Source: Sulfuriferula sp.
GTDB taxonomy: Bacteria; Pseudomonadota; Gammaproteobacteria; Burkholderiales; Sulfuriferulaceae
DNA: 64,000 bases
Assembly (NCBI GenBank): GCA_031291235.1
Contig: JARLJL010000022.1
Coordinates: 1 to 64,000 of the forward strand
Reading direction: 5' to 3'
Shown here: positions 7,789 through 17,026 of the stretch, in pieces
Position numbering within the stretch: position 1 is the stretch's first letter
Layout: each line of letters begins with the position of its first letter
Translations under genes and position numbers: made by a program
Notes under the pieces: generated by a model
Database searches by the model: none
What the model was told of the DNA's origin: nothing
The model's input: only the letters and a program-made list of their open reading frames with translations

Positions 7789-10377
7789 ATGGCGAAATGG
7801 CACTTCTATTTTAAGCAAGGACGGTTTCCGCTGCGGCTTTTTTTGCTATTCTGGATACCGCTCACGCTGGTGTTGGTAGCCATTATTCTGGCGTTTTACA
7901 ACGTGCAGGCGAATAGTGCATTGACTTTGGTAAAAGCTGCCGAGCGTCAGGCGGTTAGACTTTCGTTTCAAGCCAGTACCATGGGATTATCCACAGTACG
8001 ATCCGATCTGCTGTATCTGGCGGATTTGACGGAGCTGCAAAAATTTTCGGCCATGGATGCGGATGCGGAACGCGAGGCGCTTGCCGGTGAGTTTCTGGCT
8101 TTGGTGTCGCGCAAGGGGATTTACGATCAATTGCGCCTGCTGGATGAAAATGGCCGTGAAATCATCCGGGTTAATAACAACAACGGCCATCCCGTTATCG
8201 TCAAGCGTACCGCTTTGCAAAACAAATCACAGCAATATTACGTACGCGATGCTTTCGCATTGGCGCGAGGCGAGGTTTATGTATCGCCGCTGGATCTACA
8301 TGTTGAGCAGGGTGTAATCGAGCAGCCAATCAAACCCATGATACGTTTTGCGACGCCCGTTTTCGATCGCGAAGGTCATAAGCGCGGGGTGATAGTGCTG
8401 AATTATCTGGGGCAGCAGCTACTCAATCGTATCCGCAAGGTTTCTTCCTATGAGCGTCTGGAAGGCAGCATCTGGTTGCTGAATGCATCAGGTTATTGGC
8501 TGTTGGGCCCCTATTCCGCGGATGAATGGGGTTTCATGTATCCGCACCGGCTCGATAAACGGCTGGATGTACGGGATGCGGATGCGTGGCGGCAGATCAG
8601 GGAAGGTAAGCATACCGGACAGTTTATGACCGGGCAGGGTATGTATACCTACGCGAAAGTGAGCGATTTGACACTTGGTCGGCAACGGAATGAGCCCCGC
8701 GTGGTGACGACCGACCAATGGGTACTGGTTGCCTACGAACCTGCCGCCTATCTTGCTGCAAAAAATGGCGGATTGACCGATCGTTTGTGGGTGGTATTCG
8801 GTGTGCTGGAATTCATGCTGACGGTTGTGGCATGGGCCATCGTTTATTACAGCGTGAAGCGACGGGTAGCCGAAGAATCTGTACGAGCCAGCGAGGCGCG
8901 CTTTCGCGGATTGCTTGAATCTGCGCCGGATGCAATTATTATCGTCGATCGTGACGGACGGATATTGCTGGCCAATGCCCAGACGGAAAAATATTTCGGC
9001 TACATGCGCGACGAGTTATTGCAGCAGCCGGTAGAAATACTGGTACCGGATCATTTGCGGGCGGCTCATCCTCAGCATCGCGCGGATTTTCATGCGAATC
9101 CGCATTTGCGTCCCATGGGCGAAGGCCTGGACCTGTACGGGCGGCGCAAGGACGGCAGCGAATTTCCGGTGGAGATCAGTCTCAGCCCGACGCAAACGCC
9201 GCAAGGCACGATCGTGACCGCCATTATCCGCGACATCACTTCGCGCAAGCTGGCTGAGCATTTACGTCAGGAGGCGCAGGAACGCTACCGCGATCTGGTG
9301 AACAATTTACCTGTCGGTATCTATCGTAATACCGCCGGCGAGCCGGGGCGTTTTGTGGAAGTGAACCCTGCGATGGCAAGCATGTTTGAAGCCGCATCGG
9401 TAGAGGCATTTCTGCAATATTCATTCAGCGCTTTATATCGCGACCCCATGCAATACCATGCGCTTAACGACAAGATCCTGCGTCAGGGATTTGTTACAAC
9501 AGAAGAAGTGGAACTGGTCACCTCCAGCGGCAGAAATTTCTGGGCTGCTGTTACGGCAGTGATGAAAACGGATGCCGACGGCGAAGTCTATTTTGACGGG
9601 GTGATTGAGGATATTAGCGGACGGAAGGAAAGTCAGCGTCAATTGCAGCTGCTGAACGACAGCCTGAGCAAACGTTCGGTCGAGCTGGAGGCCGCTAATC
9701 AGGAACTCGAGGCGTTCAGTTATTCTGTTTCGCACGATCTGCGCGCGCCGCTTCGGGCTATAGACGGTTTCAGCCGTATTCTGCATAGCGATTATGCGCC
9801 GCAGTTAGGCGGGATCGGGCAGGATTATCTGGAGCGTATACGCCGTGCTGCGCAGCATATGGGCATGCTGATCGACGATTTGCTCAAGCTGTCGCGCGTC
9901 ACCCGATCGGAACTGGTGCAGGAAGAGGTCGATTTGAGCGAGCTTGCCAATGAAATCATGGTGGAGCTGGGCAAACAAGAGCCGGAGCGGGTCGTGCATT
10001 TTATATTGCAGCCGGGATTGAAGGTGCGTTGCGACCGGAGACTGATGCGCGTGGTGCTGGATAATCTGTTCAGCAATGCCTGGAAATTTACCGGCAAACT
10101 CGATGTGGCGGAAATCGAGTTCGGCAGCATCATGCAAGACGGCGAGTCGGTCTACTTTGTGCGGGACAACGGTGCAGGTTTCGATATGGCCTATGCGGAC
10201 AAATTGTTCGGTGTGTTTCAGCGTTTGCACGATGCGGGGGATTTCCCCGGCACAGGTGTCGGGCTGGCAACCGTGCAGCGCATTATTCACAAGCACGGCG
10301 GGCGGGTCTGGGCGGATGCCAGGGTCGACGGCGGCGCGATGTTCTATTTTACGTTGTCAACGGAGATGCCGTCATGA
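7789..10377 (+). CDS. Membrane sensor histidine kinase (Cache-PAS-PAS-HisKA-HATPase)
   Basis: An 862-residue inner-membrane sensor kinase. The ATG at 7789 follows an AAGG ribosome site at normal spacing. Order: transmembrane helix at about 15-37, a large periplasmic region of about 280 residues with Cache-like features (LRLLDENGREIIRVN), a second helix at about 330-355, PAS (about 365-490), a second PAS (about 500-620), a short coiled coil, the HisKA box SYSVSHDLRAPLRAIDGFS with the phospho-accepting histidine, then an ATPase domain (N box LDNLFSNAWKF, G1 DNGAGF, G2 GTGVGL). The kinase part resembles those paired with Rcp1-type receivers, and such a receiver overlaps its 3' end by 4 bases (ATGA), implying translational coupling. 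The ligand is unknown. Confidence 0.88.
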   Translation: MAKWHFYFKQGRFPLRLFLLFWIPLTLVLVAIILAFYNVQANSALTLVKAAERQAVRLSFQASTMGLSTVRSDLLYLADLTELQKFSAMDADAEREALAGEFLALVSRKGIYDQLRLLDENGREIIRVNNNNGHPVIVKRTALQNKSQQYYVRDAFALARGEVYVSPLDLHVEQGVIEQPIKPMIRFATPVFDREGHKRGVIVLNYLGQQLLNRIRKVSSYERLEGSIWLLNASGYWLLGPYSADEWGFMYPHRLDKRLDVRDADAWRQIREGKHTGQFMTGQGMYTYAKVSDLTLGRQRNEPRVVTTDQWVLVAYEPAAYLAAKNGGLTDRLWVVFGVLEFMLTVVAWAIVYYSVKRRVAEESVRASEARFRGLLESAPDAIIIVDRDGRILLANAQTEKYFGYMRDELLQQPVEILVPDHLRAAHPQHRADFHANPHLRPMGEGLDLYGRRKDGSEFPVEISLSPTQTPQGTIVTAIIRDITSRKLAEHLRQEAQERYRDLVNNLPVGIYRNTAGEPGRFVEVNPAMASMFEAASVEAFLQYSFSALYRDPMQYHALNDKILRQGFVTTEEVELVTSSGRNFWAAVTAVMKTDADGEVYFDGVIEDISGRKESQRQLQLLNDSLSKRSVELEAANQELEAFSYSVSHDLRAPLRAIDGFSRILHSDYAPQLGGIGQDYLERIRRAAQHMGMLIDDLLKLSRVTRSELVQEEVDLSELANEIMVELGKQEPERVVHFILQPGLKVRCDRRLMRVVLDNLFSNAWKFTGKLDVAEIEFGSIMQDGESVYFVRDNGAGFDMAYADKLFGVFQRLHDAGDFPGTGVGLATVQRIIHKHGGRVWADARVDGGAMFYFTLSTEMPS

Positions 10378-10811
10378 GAGAGAAAGTTATATTGCTGGTT
10401 GAAGATAACCCCGACGATGAAGCGTTAACGCTACATGCGTTGAGTGCAAACAAGATCGGCAATCGGGTGGTCGTGGCCCGTAACGGCGTGGAAGCGCTGG
10501 ATTACCTGTTTTGCACCGGCGCCTACGCGGCGCGAGATCCGGCTGAACATCCTGCAGTGGTGCTGCTCGATCTAAAGCTGCCTAAAATCGACGGTCTGGA
10601 AGTATTGCGGCGCATACGCGATAACGCCAATACGCATTTGCAGCCTGTGGTCATCCTGACTTCCTCCAATGAGGACGAGGACAGGCTCAGGGGATATACG
10701 CTGGGCGCAAACAGTTATGTGCGCAAGCCGGTCGATTTCGACGAGTTTGTGAAGGCTGCAGGGCAGCTCGGGCTTTACTGGCTATTGCTTAATCAGCCGC
10801 CTCTGGAATAG
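10374..10811 (+). CDS. Single-domain response regulator, Rcp1 type
   Basis: A 145-residue stand-alone receiver. It shows the acidic pocket LLVEDNPDDE, the phospho-acceptor aspartate at residue 66 (VVLLDLKLPKIDG), the Thr/Ser switch (ILTSS) and Lys (VRKPVDF). There is no output domain. The loop after beta-strand 2 is extended (LFCTGAYAARDP), typical of receivers paired with bacteriophytochrome-like kinases. It overlaps the preceding kinase gene by the ATGA tetranucleotide, so it is most likely its partner and may relay phosphate to, or compete with, the receiver of the next gene. Confidence 0.9.
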   Translation: MREKVILLVEDNPDDEALTLHALSANKIGNRVVVARNGVEALDYLFCTGAYAARDPAEHPAVVLLDLKLPKIDGLEVLRRIRDNANTHLQPVVILTSSNEDEDRLRGYTLGANSYVRKPVDFDEFVKAAGQLGLYWLLLNQPPLE

Positions 10812-10862
10812 CGGCAGCAGTGCGTACAGGCAAGGATATGTATTTGATCGAGGAGTACAGTC

Positions 10863-13352
10863 GTGGATGAATTTGCCGAAGGAACAGCGCCAATACTCGC
10901 CGCGGAGGCGGTGCCGTTACATGCGCTGATAGTGGAAGATTCCGAGAACGATGCTTTACTGCTGGTGAATTATCTGGAGAAGGCGGGTTTTCGCATGGAT
11001 TGGCAACGGGTGGATACCGAGCCGGCGTTTCTGCATGCGCTCGATCAGCCGTGGGATATCGTCTTGTCGGATTATTCCATGCCGCGTTTTAGCGGAGGGC
11101 GTGCGCTGAACATATTGCGGCAACACGACCCCGATGTGCCGTTTATTTTCGTATCCGGCACCATAGGCGAAATTACCGCAGTAGAGGGCATGAAAGCCGG
11201 TGCGCAGGATTATGTGATGAAGGGTAACCTGATGCGTCTGGTGCCGGCTGTACACCGGGAGCTTGAGGAGGCTGGGTCGCGCCGCCAGCGCCGGGCCGCG
11301 GAAGAAAACCTGCGCCAGTTGTCGCTGGTGGTGGAACAGGCGACGGATAGCGTGTTCATTACCGATCCGCAAGGCAACATTCAGTACGTCAATCCTTCTT
11401 TTGAGCGGTTGACCGGTTATAGCGCAGCGGAAACGATAGGGCATACGCCCGCGCTGATCAAATCCGGCTGGCATGACGCCGCATTTTATAAACGCATGTG
11501 GGATACCATACTGGCGGGCAATTCTTTTGAGGGGACCTTTGTCAATTGCCGCAAGGATGGATCGCGTTTTTATGAAGAGAAGGTAATTACGCCGCTGCTC
11601 GACGACGAAAGACATATTTCCCATTTCGTTTCGACCGGACGCGATATTACCGACAGGGTGCACGTCGAAGAAGCCAGGGCGCAATTGTTGGCAATTCTGG
11701 AAGCGACCACCGATTTTATTGCCATCATGGATAGCAAGGGGCAATTGCGCTATCTGAATCATGCCGGCCGCATCATGCTGGGGTTGGGGGAAACCGAAAG
11801 CATCAGCGACAGGAATATTGCCGATTGTCAGCCGGAATGGGCAGCCCAGCGATTGTTGTTCGAATCGTTTCCGCTAGCCAGACGCAAAGGTGCGTGGCAT
11901 GGAGAAAGCGCCATACGCGGGAAGGACGGGGAAGAAATCCCGGTTTCCCAAGTGGTGGTGACACACACTGGCAAGGACGGCGAGCTGGCATTCTATTCCA
12001 CCATCGCTCGCGATATTACCGAGCGTAAGCAATTCGAAGGCGAGCTGCAGCGTCAGGCGACGCACGATGCGTTAACCGGCTTGCCCAACCGGGTTTTGTT
12101 GCAGGAACATCTGGCGCGAGAGCTGGCCCGCTCTGATCGCTTTCATTTCCTGGTGGCCGTACTGTTTCTGGATGTCGACAATTTCAAACGTATCAACGAT
12201 AGCCTGGGGCATGCTGCAGGCGATGCGCTGCTTTGCAGTGTGGCAGAGCGCCTGCGCAGTTATTTGCGGCCCAGCGATCTGGTCGCCAGATACGGCGGCG
12301 ATGAATTCACTATCGTCATGGGTGAAATTGGAACGGTGGAAGATGTGTCGTTGATCGCACACAAGTTGCGCGAAGCATTTTCAGCTCCGTTTTCCATACC
12401 GGGGCAGGAAGTGTATGTGGCGTTCAGTACCGGCATTTCCATTTATCCGCATGACGGTAGCGACGCGGAATCGCTGTTAAAGAATGCCGATGCGGCGATG
12501 TACAAGGCGAAACTGATAGGACGCAATCAATATCAGTTTTATGCACCGGATATGAATGCTCGCGGTCAGGAGCTGCTGACACTGGAAACCAGTTTGCGAA
12601 GAGCGCTGGAACGCAATGAATTCGTGCTCTATTACCAGCCGCAACAGGCGTTGGCGGATAACGAGGTGATAGGCTTCGAAGCCTTGATACGCTGGCAACA
12701 TCCGGAACGCGGATTGATAGAACCGGTGGAATTCATTGCCATGCTGGAGGAAACAGGATTGATCGTGCCTGTTGGTGCCTGGGTGTTGCGCGAAGCTTGC
12801 GCACATTATAAGAGCTGTAGGGACGCGGGATATAAGCCGATACGGATATCGGTCAATGTGTCGGCGCGGCAATTCGTCGATTTGCAGCTGGTAAAAATGG
12901 TGCAGGATGTTTTGCTGCAGCACAATATGCTTCCCGAACATCTGGAAATCGAAATTACCGAGAGTACGGTTATGCAGGATGTGCAAAGCGCCGGCGAGAT
13001 ATTGGCAGCACTGGATGCGCTTGGGGTGCGGCTGGCTATCGACGATTTCGGTACCGGCTATTCTTCACTGGCTTATTTGAAACGTTTTCCGCTGGACGTA
13101 TTGAAAATCGACCAGATTTTTGTACAGGATCTGCCTCATGATGCCAATGACAGCGCTATTGTTGAGGCCAGTATTTCACTCGGACACAAGCTGGGCCTGG
13201 AGGTGATCGCAGAAGGGGTCGCAACTGCCGAGCAATTGGCCTTTTTGCAGATGCACGGTTGCGACATGATACAGGGATATTATTTTGGCCGACCCATGTC
13301 GGCAAAAGACATGATGCGTTTTATTGCCGACGGCAAACCGCTGCTGGGGTAA
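10863..13352 (+). CDS. REC-PAS-PAS-GGDEF-EAL cyclic-di-GMP enzyme
   Basis: An 829-residue cytoplasmic protein that joins phosphorelay input to c-di-GMP turnover. The start is GTG at 10863, preceded by GAGGAG at good spacing. Order: receiver with phospho-aspartate about residue 70 (IVLSDYSMP), two PAS domains (about 145-270 and 275-395), a diguanylate cyclase domain with intact GGDEF (ARYGGDEF, about 478), then a phosphodiesterase domain with EAL (GFEALIRWQHP), NVSARQF, EITES, DDFGTGYSS, LKIDQ and GYYFGRP. Both catalytic motifs look intact, so net activity cannot be predicted. It is the third gene of the signalling operon, 51 bp after the receiver. Confidence 0.92.
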   Translation: MDEFAEGTAPILAAEAVPLHALIVEDSENDALLLVNYLEKAGFRMDWQRVDTEPAFLHALDQPWDIVLSDYSMPRFSGGRALNILRQHDPDVPFIFVSGTIGEITAVEGMKAGAQDYVMKGNLMRLVPAVHRELEEAGSRRQRRAAEENLRQLSLVVEQATDSVFITDPQGNIQYVNPSFERLTGYSAAETIGHTPALIKSGWHDAAFYKRMWDTILAGNSFEGTFVNCRKDGSRFYEEKVITPLLDDERHISHFVSTGRDITDRVHVEEARAQLLAILEATTDFIAIMDSKGQLRYLNHAGRIMLGLGETESISDRNIADCQPEWAAQRLLFESFPLARRKGAWHGESAIRGKDGEEIPVSQVVVTHTGKDGELAFYSTIARDITERKQFEGELQRQATHDALTGLPNRVLLQEHLARELARSDRFHFLVAVLFLDVDNFKRINDSLGHAAGDALLCSVAERLRSYLRPSDLVARYGGDEFTIVMGEIGTVEDVSLIAHKLREAFSAPFSIPGQEVYVAFSTGISIYPHDGSDAESLLKNADAAMYKAKLIGRNQYQFYAPDMNARGQELLTLETSLRRALERNEFVLYYQPQQALADNEVIGFEALIRWQHPERGLIEPVEFIAMLEETGLIVPVGAWVLREACAHYKSCRDAGYKPIRISVNVSARQFVDLQLVKMVQDVLLQHNMLPEHLEIEITESTVMQDVQSAGEILAALDALGVRLAIDDFGTGYSSLAYLKRFPLDVLKIDQIFVQDLPHDANDSAIVEASISLGHKLGLEVIAEGVATAEQLAFLQMHGCDMIQGYYFGRPMSAKDMMRFIADGKPLLG

Positions 13353-13387
13353 ACTGGAAAGGAGCGAATTGCATAAGGGGTAGCACA

Positions 13388-14893
13388 ATGACTGTGCACG
13401 AACTGCCGGCCGGACAGGAAGGTCGGCTGGATCTGAATTATCTGGGGTTGCTGCGACGCAACCCGAAATCGTTTCTGAAACTGATCCTCATAGGGTTTTC
13501 GCTGGTTGCATTGCCGTTGATCGTCGCGTTGATCAACAGCGCGGTGTCTATCGACCAGCTTGCCAATCAAAGTCGTAGGGCTGTATATCAGGCTGCGCAA
13601 ATCGCGCACGGCAGCCGCGTTCTGGCGGATGAAATCACCGCCATGGAACGCAGCGTGCGGCAAACCGTTATTTTAAACGACGCGACGCTGCTTGAAGGTT
13701 ACTTTCAGGCGCACGATAAATTTGTGAATACTGCCGGCAAGCTTGCTGTACTGTCTTTGCGGGCTGATCAGAAGCAGACGCTGGACAAGTTACAGTCGAC
13801 TGAGCTTGCCATGTATCAGCAGGTCAGTTTTTTTCGTTCATCGCCGGACAGCTTGCGCGATGTGGTTGATGATTTTGGGCCTTTGCTGGAGTCGGCACGC
13901 ATGTTTTCGGCCGCCGGCTATACCCTTATCGAACACGAAGTGGATGCCATGCAAGCGATGGCAGGGCATGCCCGTTCTGTCGTGGGCTGGCAATTGCTGG
14001 GGCTGGTCCCGTTTGCGATTCTGCTGGCGCTGGGGTTTTCGGTCCTGATTACGCGGCCTATTCGGCAAATTGACGAGGCCATTCGCAATATGGGGCAAGG
14101 CGAGCTGACTCAACCTATCTCAGTCGAGGGGCCGGAAGATCTGAAGTATCTCGGGGATAGGCTGGACTGGATGCGGTTGCGGCTGCTGGAGTTGGAGGCG
14201 CAAAAGAAACAGTTCCTGCAGCATGTATCGCACGAACTCAAAACGCCGCTTACCGCATTGCGCGAAGGCTCCGATCTGTTGGCGGAAGGCGTGATCGGCG
14301 AATTGAATGTCAAGCAGCAGCAGGTGGCGAATATCCTGCGTAGCAACAGTGTACAATTGCAGCGGCGTATCGAGGACCTGCTCAGCTTCAGCGCGTTGCA
14401 ATACGAAAAGTCCATACTGGTAAAGCAGCCGGTGAATGTGCGCGACATGCTCGCAAGCGTATTGCAGGATCATCGGCTTGCTGCAATGAACAAGGCGCTG
14501 CAGTTTGAATTCGCTGCGCCGGCTTTGATGCTGGAATGCGATGTGCAAAAAATTCGAACGGTAGTGGATAATCTGCTGTCCAATGCCGTAAAATTTTCCC
14601 CGCGCGGCGGAAAGATTGCGATCTCCGCGCAACAGGTTGGCGAGACGCTGCAAATGGATGTGATCGATGCCGGCCCCGGTATAGACGAGGCCGATCGGGA
14701 GATGATGTTCGAGCCGTTTTATCAGGGGCGGCGCGCGCCCGATAGCGCCAGCAGCGGTACCGGGCTGGGGTTGTCCATCGCCCGGCAATATGTGCTGGCG
14801 CATGGCGGCAGTATCGAATTATTGCAACAATCGGATGCTGGAGCGCATTTTCGTATCGAATTGCCGCTGCACGATATCAAGGACGATACATGA
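13388..14893 (+). CDS. glrK: Sensor histidine kinase GlrK (QseE)
   Basis: A 501-residue inner-membrane kinase. The ATG at 13388 is preceded by AAGGGG. There are transmembrane helices at about 29-51 and 200-222 flanking a helical periplasmic domain. A HAMP segment follows, then the HisKA motif HVSHELKTPLTALREG (His 282) and an ATPase domain (DNLLSNAVKF, DAGPGI, GTGLGLSIA). In enterobacteria GlrK phosphorylates GlrR, the activator of sigma-54 promoters such as glmY. The assignment rests on the kinase sequence plus gene order: a lipoprotein of QseG type and an NtrC-type regulator follow directly. It overlaps the next gene by 4 bases (ATGA). Confidence 0.88.
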   Translation: MTVHELPAGQEGRLDLNYLGLLRRNPKSFLKLILIGFSLVALPLIVALINSAVSIDQLANQSRRAVYQAAQIAHGSRVLADEITAMERSVRQTVILNDATLLEGYFQAHDKFVNTAGKLAVLSLRADQKQTLDKLQSTELAMYQQVSFFRSSPDSLRDVVDDFGPLLESARMFSAAGYTLIEHEVDAMQAMAGHARSVVGWQLLGLVPFAILLALGFSVLITRPIRQIDEAIRNMGQGELTQPISVEGPEDLKYLGDRLDWMRLRLLELEAQKKQFLQHVSHELKTPLTALREGSDLLAEGVIGELNVKQQQVANILRSNSVQLQRRIEDLLSFSALQYEKSILVKQPVNVRDMLASVLQDHRLAAMNKALQFEFAAPALMLECDVQKIRTVVDNLLSNAVKFSPRGGKIAISAQQVGETLQMDVIDAGPGIDEADREMMFEPFYQGRRAPDSASSGTGLGLSIARQYVLAHGGSIELLQQSDAGAHFRIELPLHDIKDDT

Positions 14894-15420
14894 GTAAGTT
14901 ATATCAGCGCTGGATGCTGTCGATCGCAGCATTGGCGACACTGGGGGCTTGCGCCAACTTGCCGGGGCAGACGCATCCGGCCAATGCCGGCTGGACGCCG
15001 TCGCTGATCGTGACCAGTCAGGCCGAGGAGTTGCTGCTGTATTACGATTATGCGCGTAAACTGCCGACGCCCGATCTGGTCAGGGAATACGACAAGGCCA
15101 GACAGAATATGGCATTAGCCAAAACCGAGGTGAACCGGTTGCGGCTGGCGCTGCTGCTATCGCTGCCTGGCGCGCCGTTTCACGATAATGCGGCTGCGCT
15201 GGCGCTGGCTAATGAGCAGCTGAAAGATATCAAATCGACCAATCCCGGTTTGCACGGTCTTGCCGGTCTGCTTGCCGTTTCGCTTGCTGACCAGCAGCGT
15301 ACCAGCGACGAACTGATGCAAAAATTGAAGGACGAGCAAAAACGGGCCGATAGCTTGCAGGATAAGGTCGATGCCATCAAGAATATGGAAAAGAATCTTA
15401 TCCGCCGGGATCAGCACTGA
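14890..15420 (+). CDS. qseG: QseG-like outer-membrane lipoprotein
   Basis: A 176-residue lipoprotein with a type II signal and lipobox LGAC (Cys 21). The mature part is helical with predicted coiled coil near the C-terminus (MQKLKDEQKRADSL), rich in Leu and Lys/Glu. In enterobacteria QseG (GlrG) is an outer-membrane lipoprotein encoded between the kinase and regulator genes that interacts with the kinase sensor domain. Sequence conservation in this family is low, so the call relies mainly on position between glrK and glrR, size and lipobox. It is translationally coupled to glrK. Confidence 0.75.
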   Translation: MSKLYQRWMLSIAALATLGACANLPGQTHPANAGWTPSLIVTSQAEELLLYYDYARKLPTPDLVREYDKARQNMALAKTEVNRLRLALLLSLPGAPFHDNAAALALANEQLKDIKSTNPGLHGLAGLLAVSLADQQRTSDELMQKLKDEQKRADSLQDKVDAIKNMEKNLIRRDQH

Positions 15421-15438
15421 GATGCTTATTAGCGCTAT

Positions 15439-16800
15439 ATGACTGTTACCCATCCCAAAATTCTGCTGGTTGACGACGATGCCGATTTGCTGGAATTGCT
15501 TTCCCTGCGGCTGACGGCGGCGGGTTATGCGGTCGAAGTCGCCGGTAGCGCGGAAACCGCACTCAATCTGCTCGACGTGTCGCGCCCGCAGCTGGTGATT
15601 ACCGATATGCGCATGGACGGTATGGACGGTATGGCATTGTTTGAGCATATCCACCGTACTACACCTACGTTGCCGGTCATTATTCTTACCGCGCACGGTA
15701 CCATACCCGATGCGGTTGCTGCGGCGCAGCGCGGCGTATTCGGTTATCTGGCCAAACCGTTCGACAGCAAGTCGCTGCTGGCGCAAGTAGCCAAGGGGCT
15801 CAGGCTGTCGCCGAATTTGTATGGCGGCAGCGATGCGCCGTCGGGGGTGTGGCGCGACGGTATCGTCACTCACAGTGCGGTCATGGAGGATTTGCTGACC
15901 AAGGCCAAGCTGGTTGCCGAAGGCGATGCAAGCGTACTGATACACGGTGAAAGCGGTACCGGCAAGGAACTGCTGGCCCATGCCATCCACGATGCCAGCC
16001 ATCGCAGCCAACGTCCCTTCGTTGCGGTGAATTGCGCGGCTATACCGGAACAGCTGCTGGAGTCGGAGCTGTTCGGTCATGTCAAGGGCGCGTTTACCGG
16101 CGCTGTGCGGGATCATATGGGGCTGTTTCAGAAAGCTGAAGGCGGTACGCTGTTTCTGGATGAAATCGGCGACATGCCGTTGCTGTTGCAGGTCAAGCTG
16201 TTGCGCGTGTTGCAGGAACGGCATGTGCGCCCGGTGGGATCCGCACATACCATACCGGTGGATGTGCGTATTATTTCGGCAACGCATCGGGATCTCGATG
16301 CGGAAGTGGCTGCCGGGCATTTCCGCGAAGACCTTTATTACCGTTTGCATGTAGTGGCCTTGACGATACCGGCATTGTCGCAGCGGCGCGAAGATATTCC
16401 GCTGCTGACCAATTATTTTATCGGGTTGTTAGCCAAAAAATATCGCAAGTCCATTAATGGCGTTGCGCCGGAAGCCATGGAGTTGCTGGTGGGAGCAGCC
16501 TGGCCGGGCAATGTGCGGCAGTTGATGAACGTCGTCGAGCAATGCGTCGTACTGTCTACCACGCCGCTCATTTCGCCGGTTCTGGTGCACGAAGCCATGC
16601 ACAAAGAGGAAGAGCAGCTGATTTCCTTTGAGGAAGCTCGCAAGCAGTTCGAACGGGAGTATCTGGTGCGGGTATTGAAAATGACGGCCGGCAATGTGAC
16701 GCAAGCGGCTCGTCTTGCGAAACGGAATCGCACGGAATTCTATAAATTGTTGCAGCGGCATAGCCTGGATGCGGCTGTTTTTAAACGCACTGCAGAGTAA
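15439..16800 (+). CDS. glrR: Sigma-54-dependent response regulator GlrR (QseF)
   Basis: A 453-residue NtrC-family activator. It has a receiver domain with phospho-Asp 56 ([13 protein letters not shown]), then an AAA+ domain with Walker A GESGTGKE (about 170-177), the sigma-54 contact loop GAFTGA (217-222), Walker B ([10 protein letters not shown]) and an arginine-finger region (FREDLYYRL). A C-terminal Fis-type helix-turn-helix follows ([21 protein letters not shown]). In E. coli, phosphorylated GlrR binds TGTC-N10-GACA upstream of sigma-54 promoters. Three perfect copies of that motif occur in the next 3.5 kb, with a -24/-12 promoter 160 bp after this gene, supporting the assignment. Confidence 0.92.
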   Translation: MTVTHPKILLVDDDADLLELLSLRLTAAGYAVEVAGSAETALNLLDVSRPQLVITDMRMDGMDGMALFEHIHRTTPTLPVIILTAHGTIPDAVAAAQRGVFGYLAKPFDSKSLLAQVAKGLRLSPNLYGGSDAPSGVWRDGIVTHSAVMEDLLTKAKLVAEGDASVLIHGESGTGKELLAHAIHDASHRSQRPFVAVNCAAIPEQLLESELFGHVKGAFTGAVRDHMGLFQKAEGGTLFLDEIGDMPLLLQVKLLRVLQERHVRPVGSAHTIPVDVRIISATHRDLDAEVAAGHFREDLYYRLHVVALTIPALSQRREDIPLLTNYFIGLLAKKYRKSINGVAPEAMELLVGAAWPGNVRQLMNVVEQCVVLSTTPLISPVLVHEAMHKEEEQLISFEEARKQFEREYLVRVLKMTAGNVTQAARLAKRNRTEFYKLLQRHSLDAAVFKRTAE

Positions 16801-16810
16801 CTTGCCTTTT

Positions 16811-16828
16811 TGTCTCCGTTCTGAGACA
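16811..16828 (+). promoter_or_regulatory. Candidate GlrR binding site (perfect TGTC-N10-GACA)
   Basis: The sequence TGTCTCCGTTCTGAGACA lies 10 bp after the glrR stop codon. It matches the GlrR recognition pattern reported for the enterobacterial glmY promoter. Its centre is about 167 bp upstream of the start site expected from the -24/-12 element at 16960. Confidence 0.7.
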
Positions 16829-16877
16829 AAACAAAATTCATATTTTTCAATTGGTTATATATTAGCTGTCAAAGATG

Positions 16878-16895
16878 TGTAGTCATTTGGCGACA
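16878..16895 (+). promoter_or_regulatory. Candidate second GlrR site (one mismatch)
   Basis: TGTAGTCATTTGGCGACA matches TGTC-N10-GACA except for A in place of C at position 4. Its centre is about 100 bp upstream of the expected sigma-54 start, nearly the same distance as the perfect site before the 40-residue ORF at 20161. Confidence 0.5.
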
Positions 16896-16959
16896 CTTCC
16901 GAGGCTAAAATCCGCCCCGATTTACACGTAAATATTTGTTTTTTATTGATTATTTTTTG

Positions 16960-16975
16960 TGGTACGGAATGTGCT
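16960..16975 (+). promoter_or_regulatory. Sigma-54 (-24/-12) promoter of the EF-hand/BON gene
   Basis: TGGTACGGAATGTGCT fits TGGCACG-N4-TTGCT with two mismatches. The invariant GG (16961-16962) and GC (16973-16974) are separated by exactly 10 bases. The predicted start is near 16986, about 40 bp before the ATG at 17027. The region between the binding sites and this element is AT-rich and contains TTGATT, a half of an IHF core. Confidence 0.75.
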
Positions 16976-17026
16976 CAATTACAGGTGTTAGCAATTTTGC
17001 TGCAAATGTAGATTAGGAGCACCACC

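Noticed and set aside
15157..16350. 397-codon minus-strand frame across qseG and glrR
   Set aside because: It is antisense to two well-supported genes and has no recognisable motif or ribosome site.
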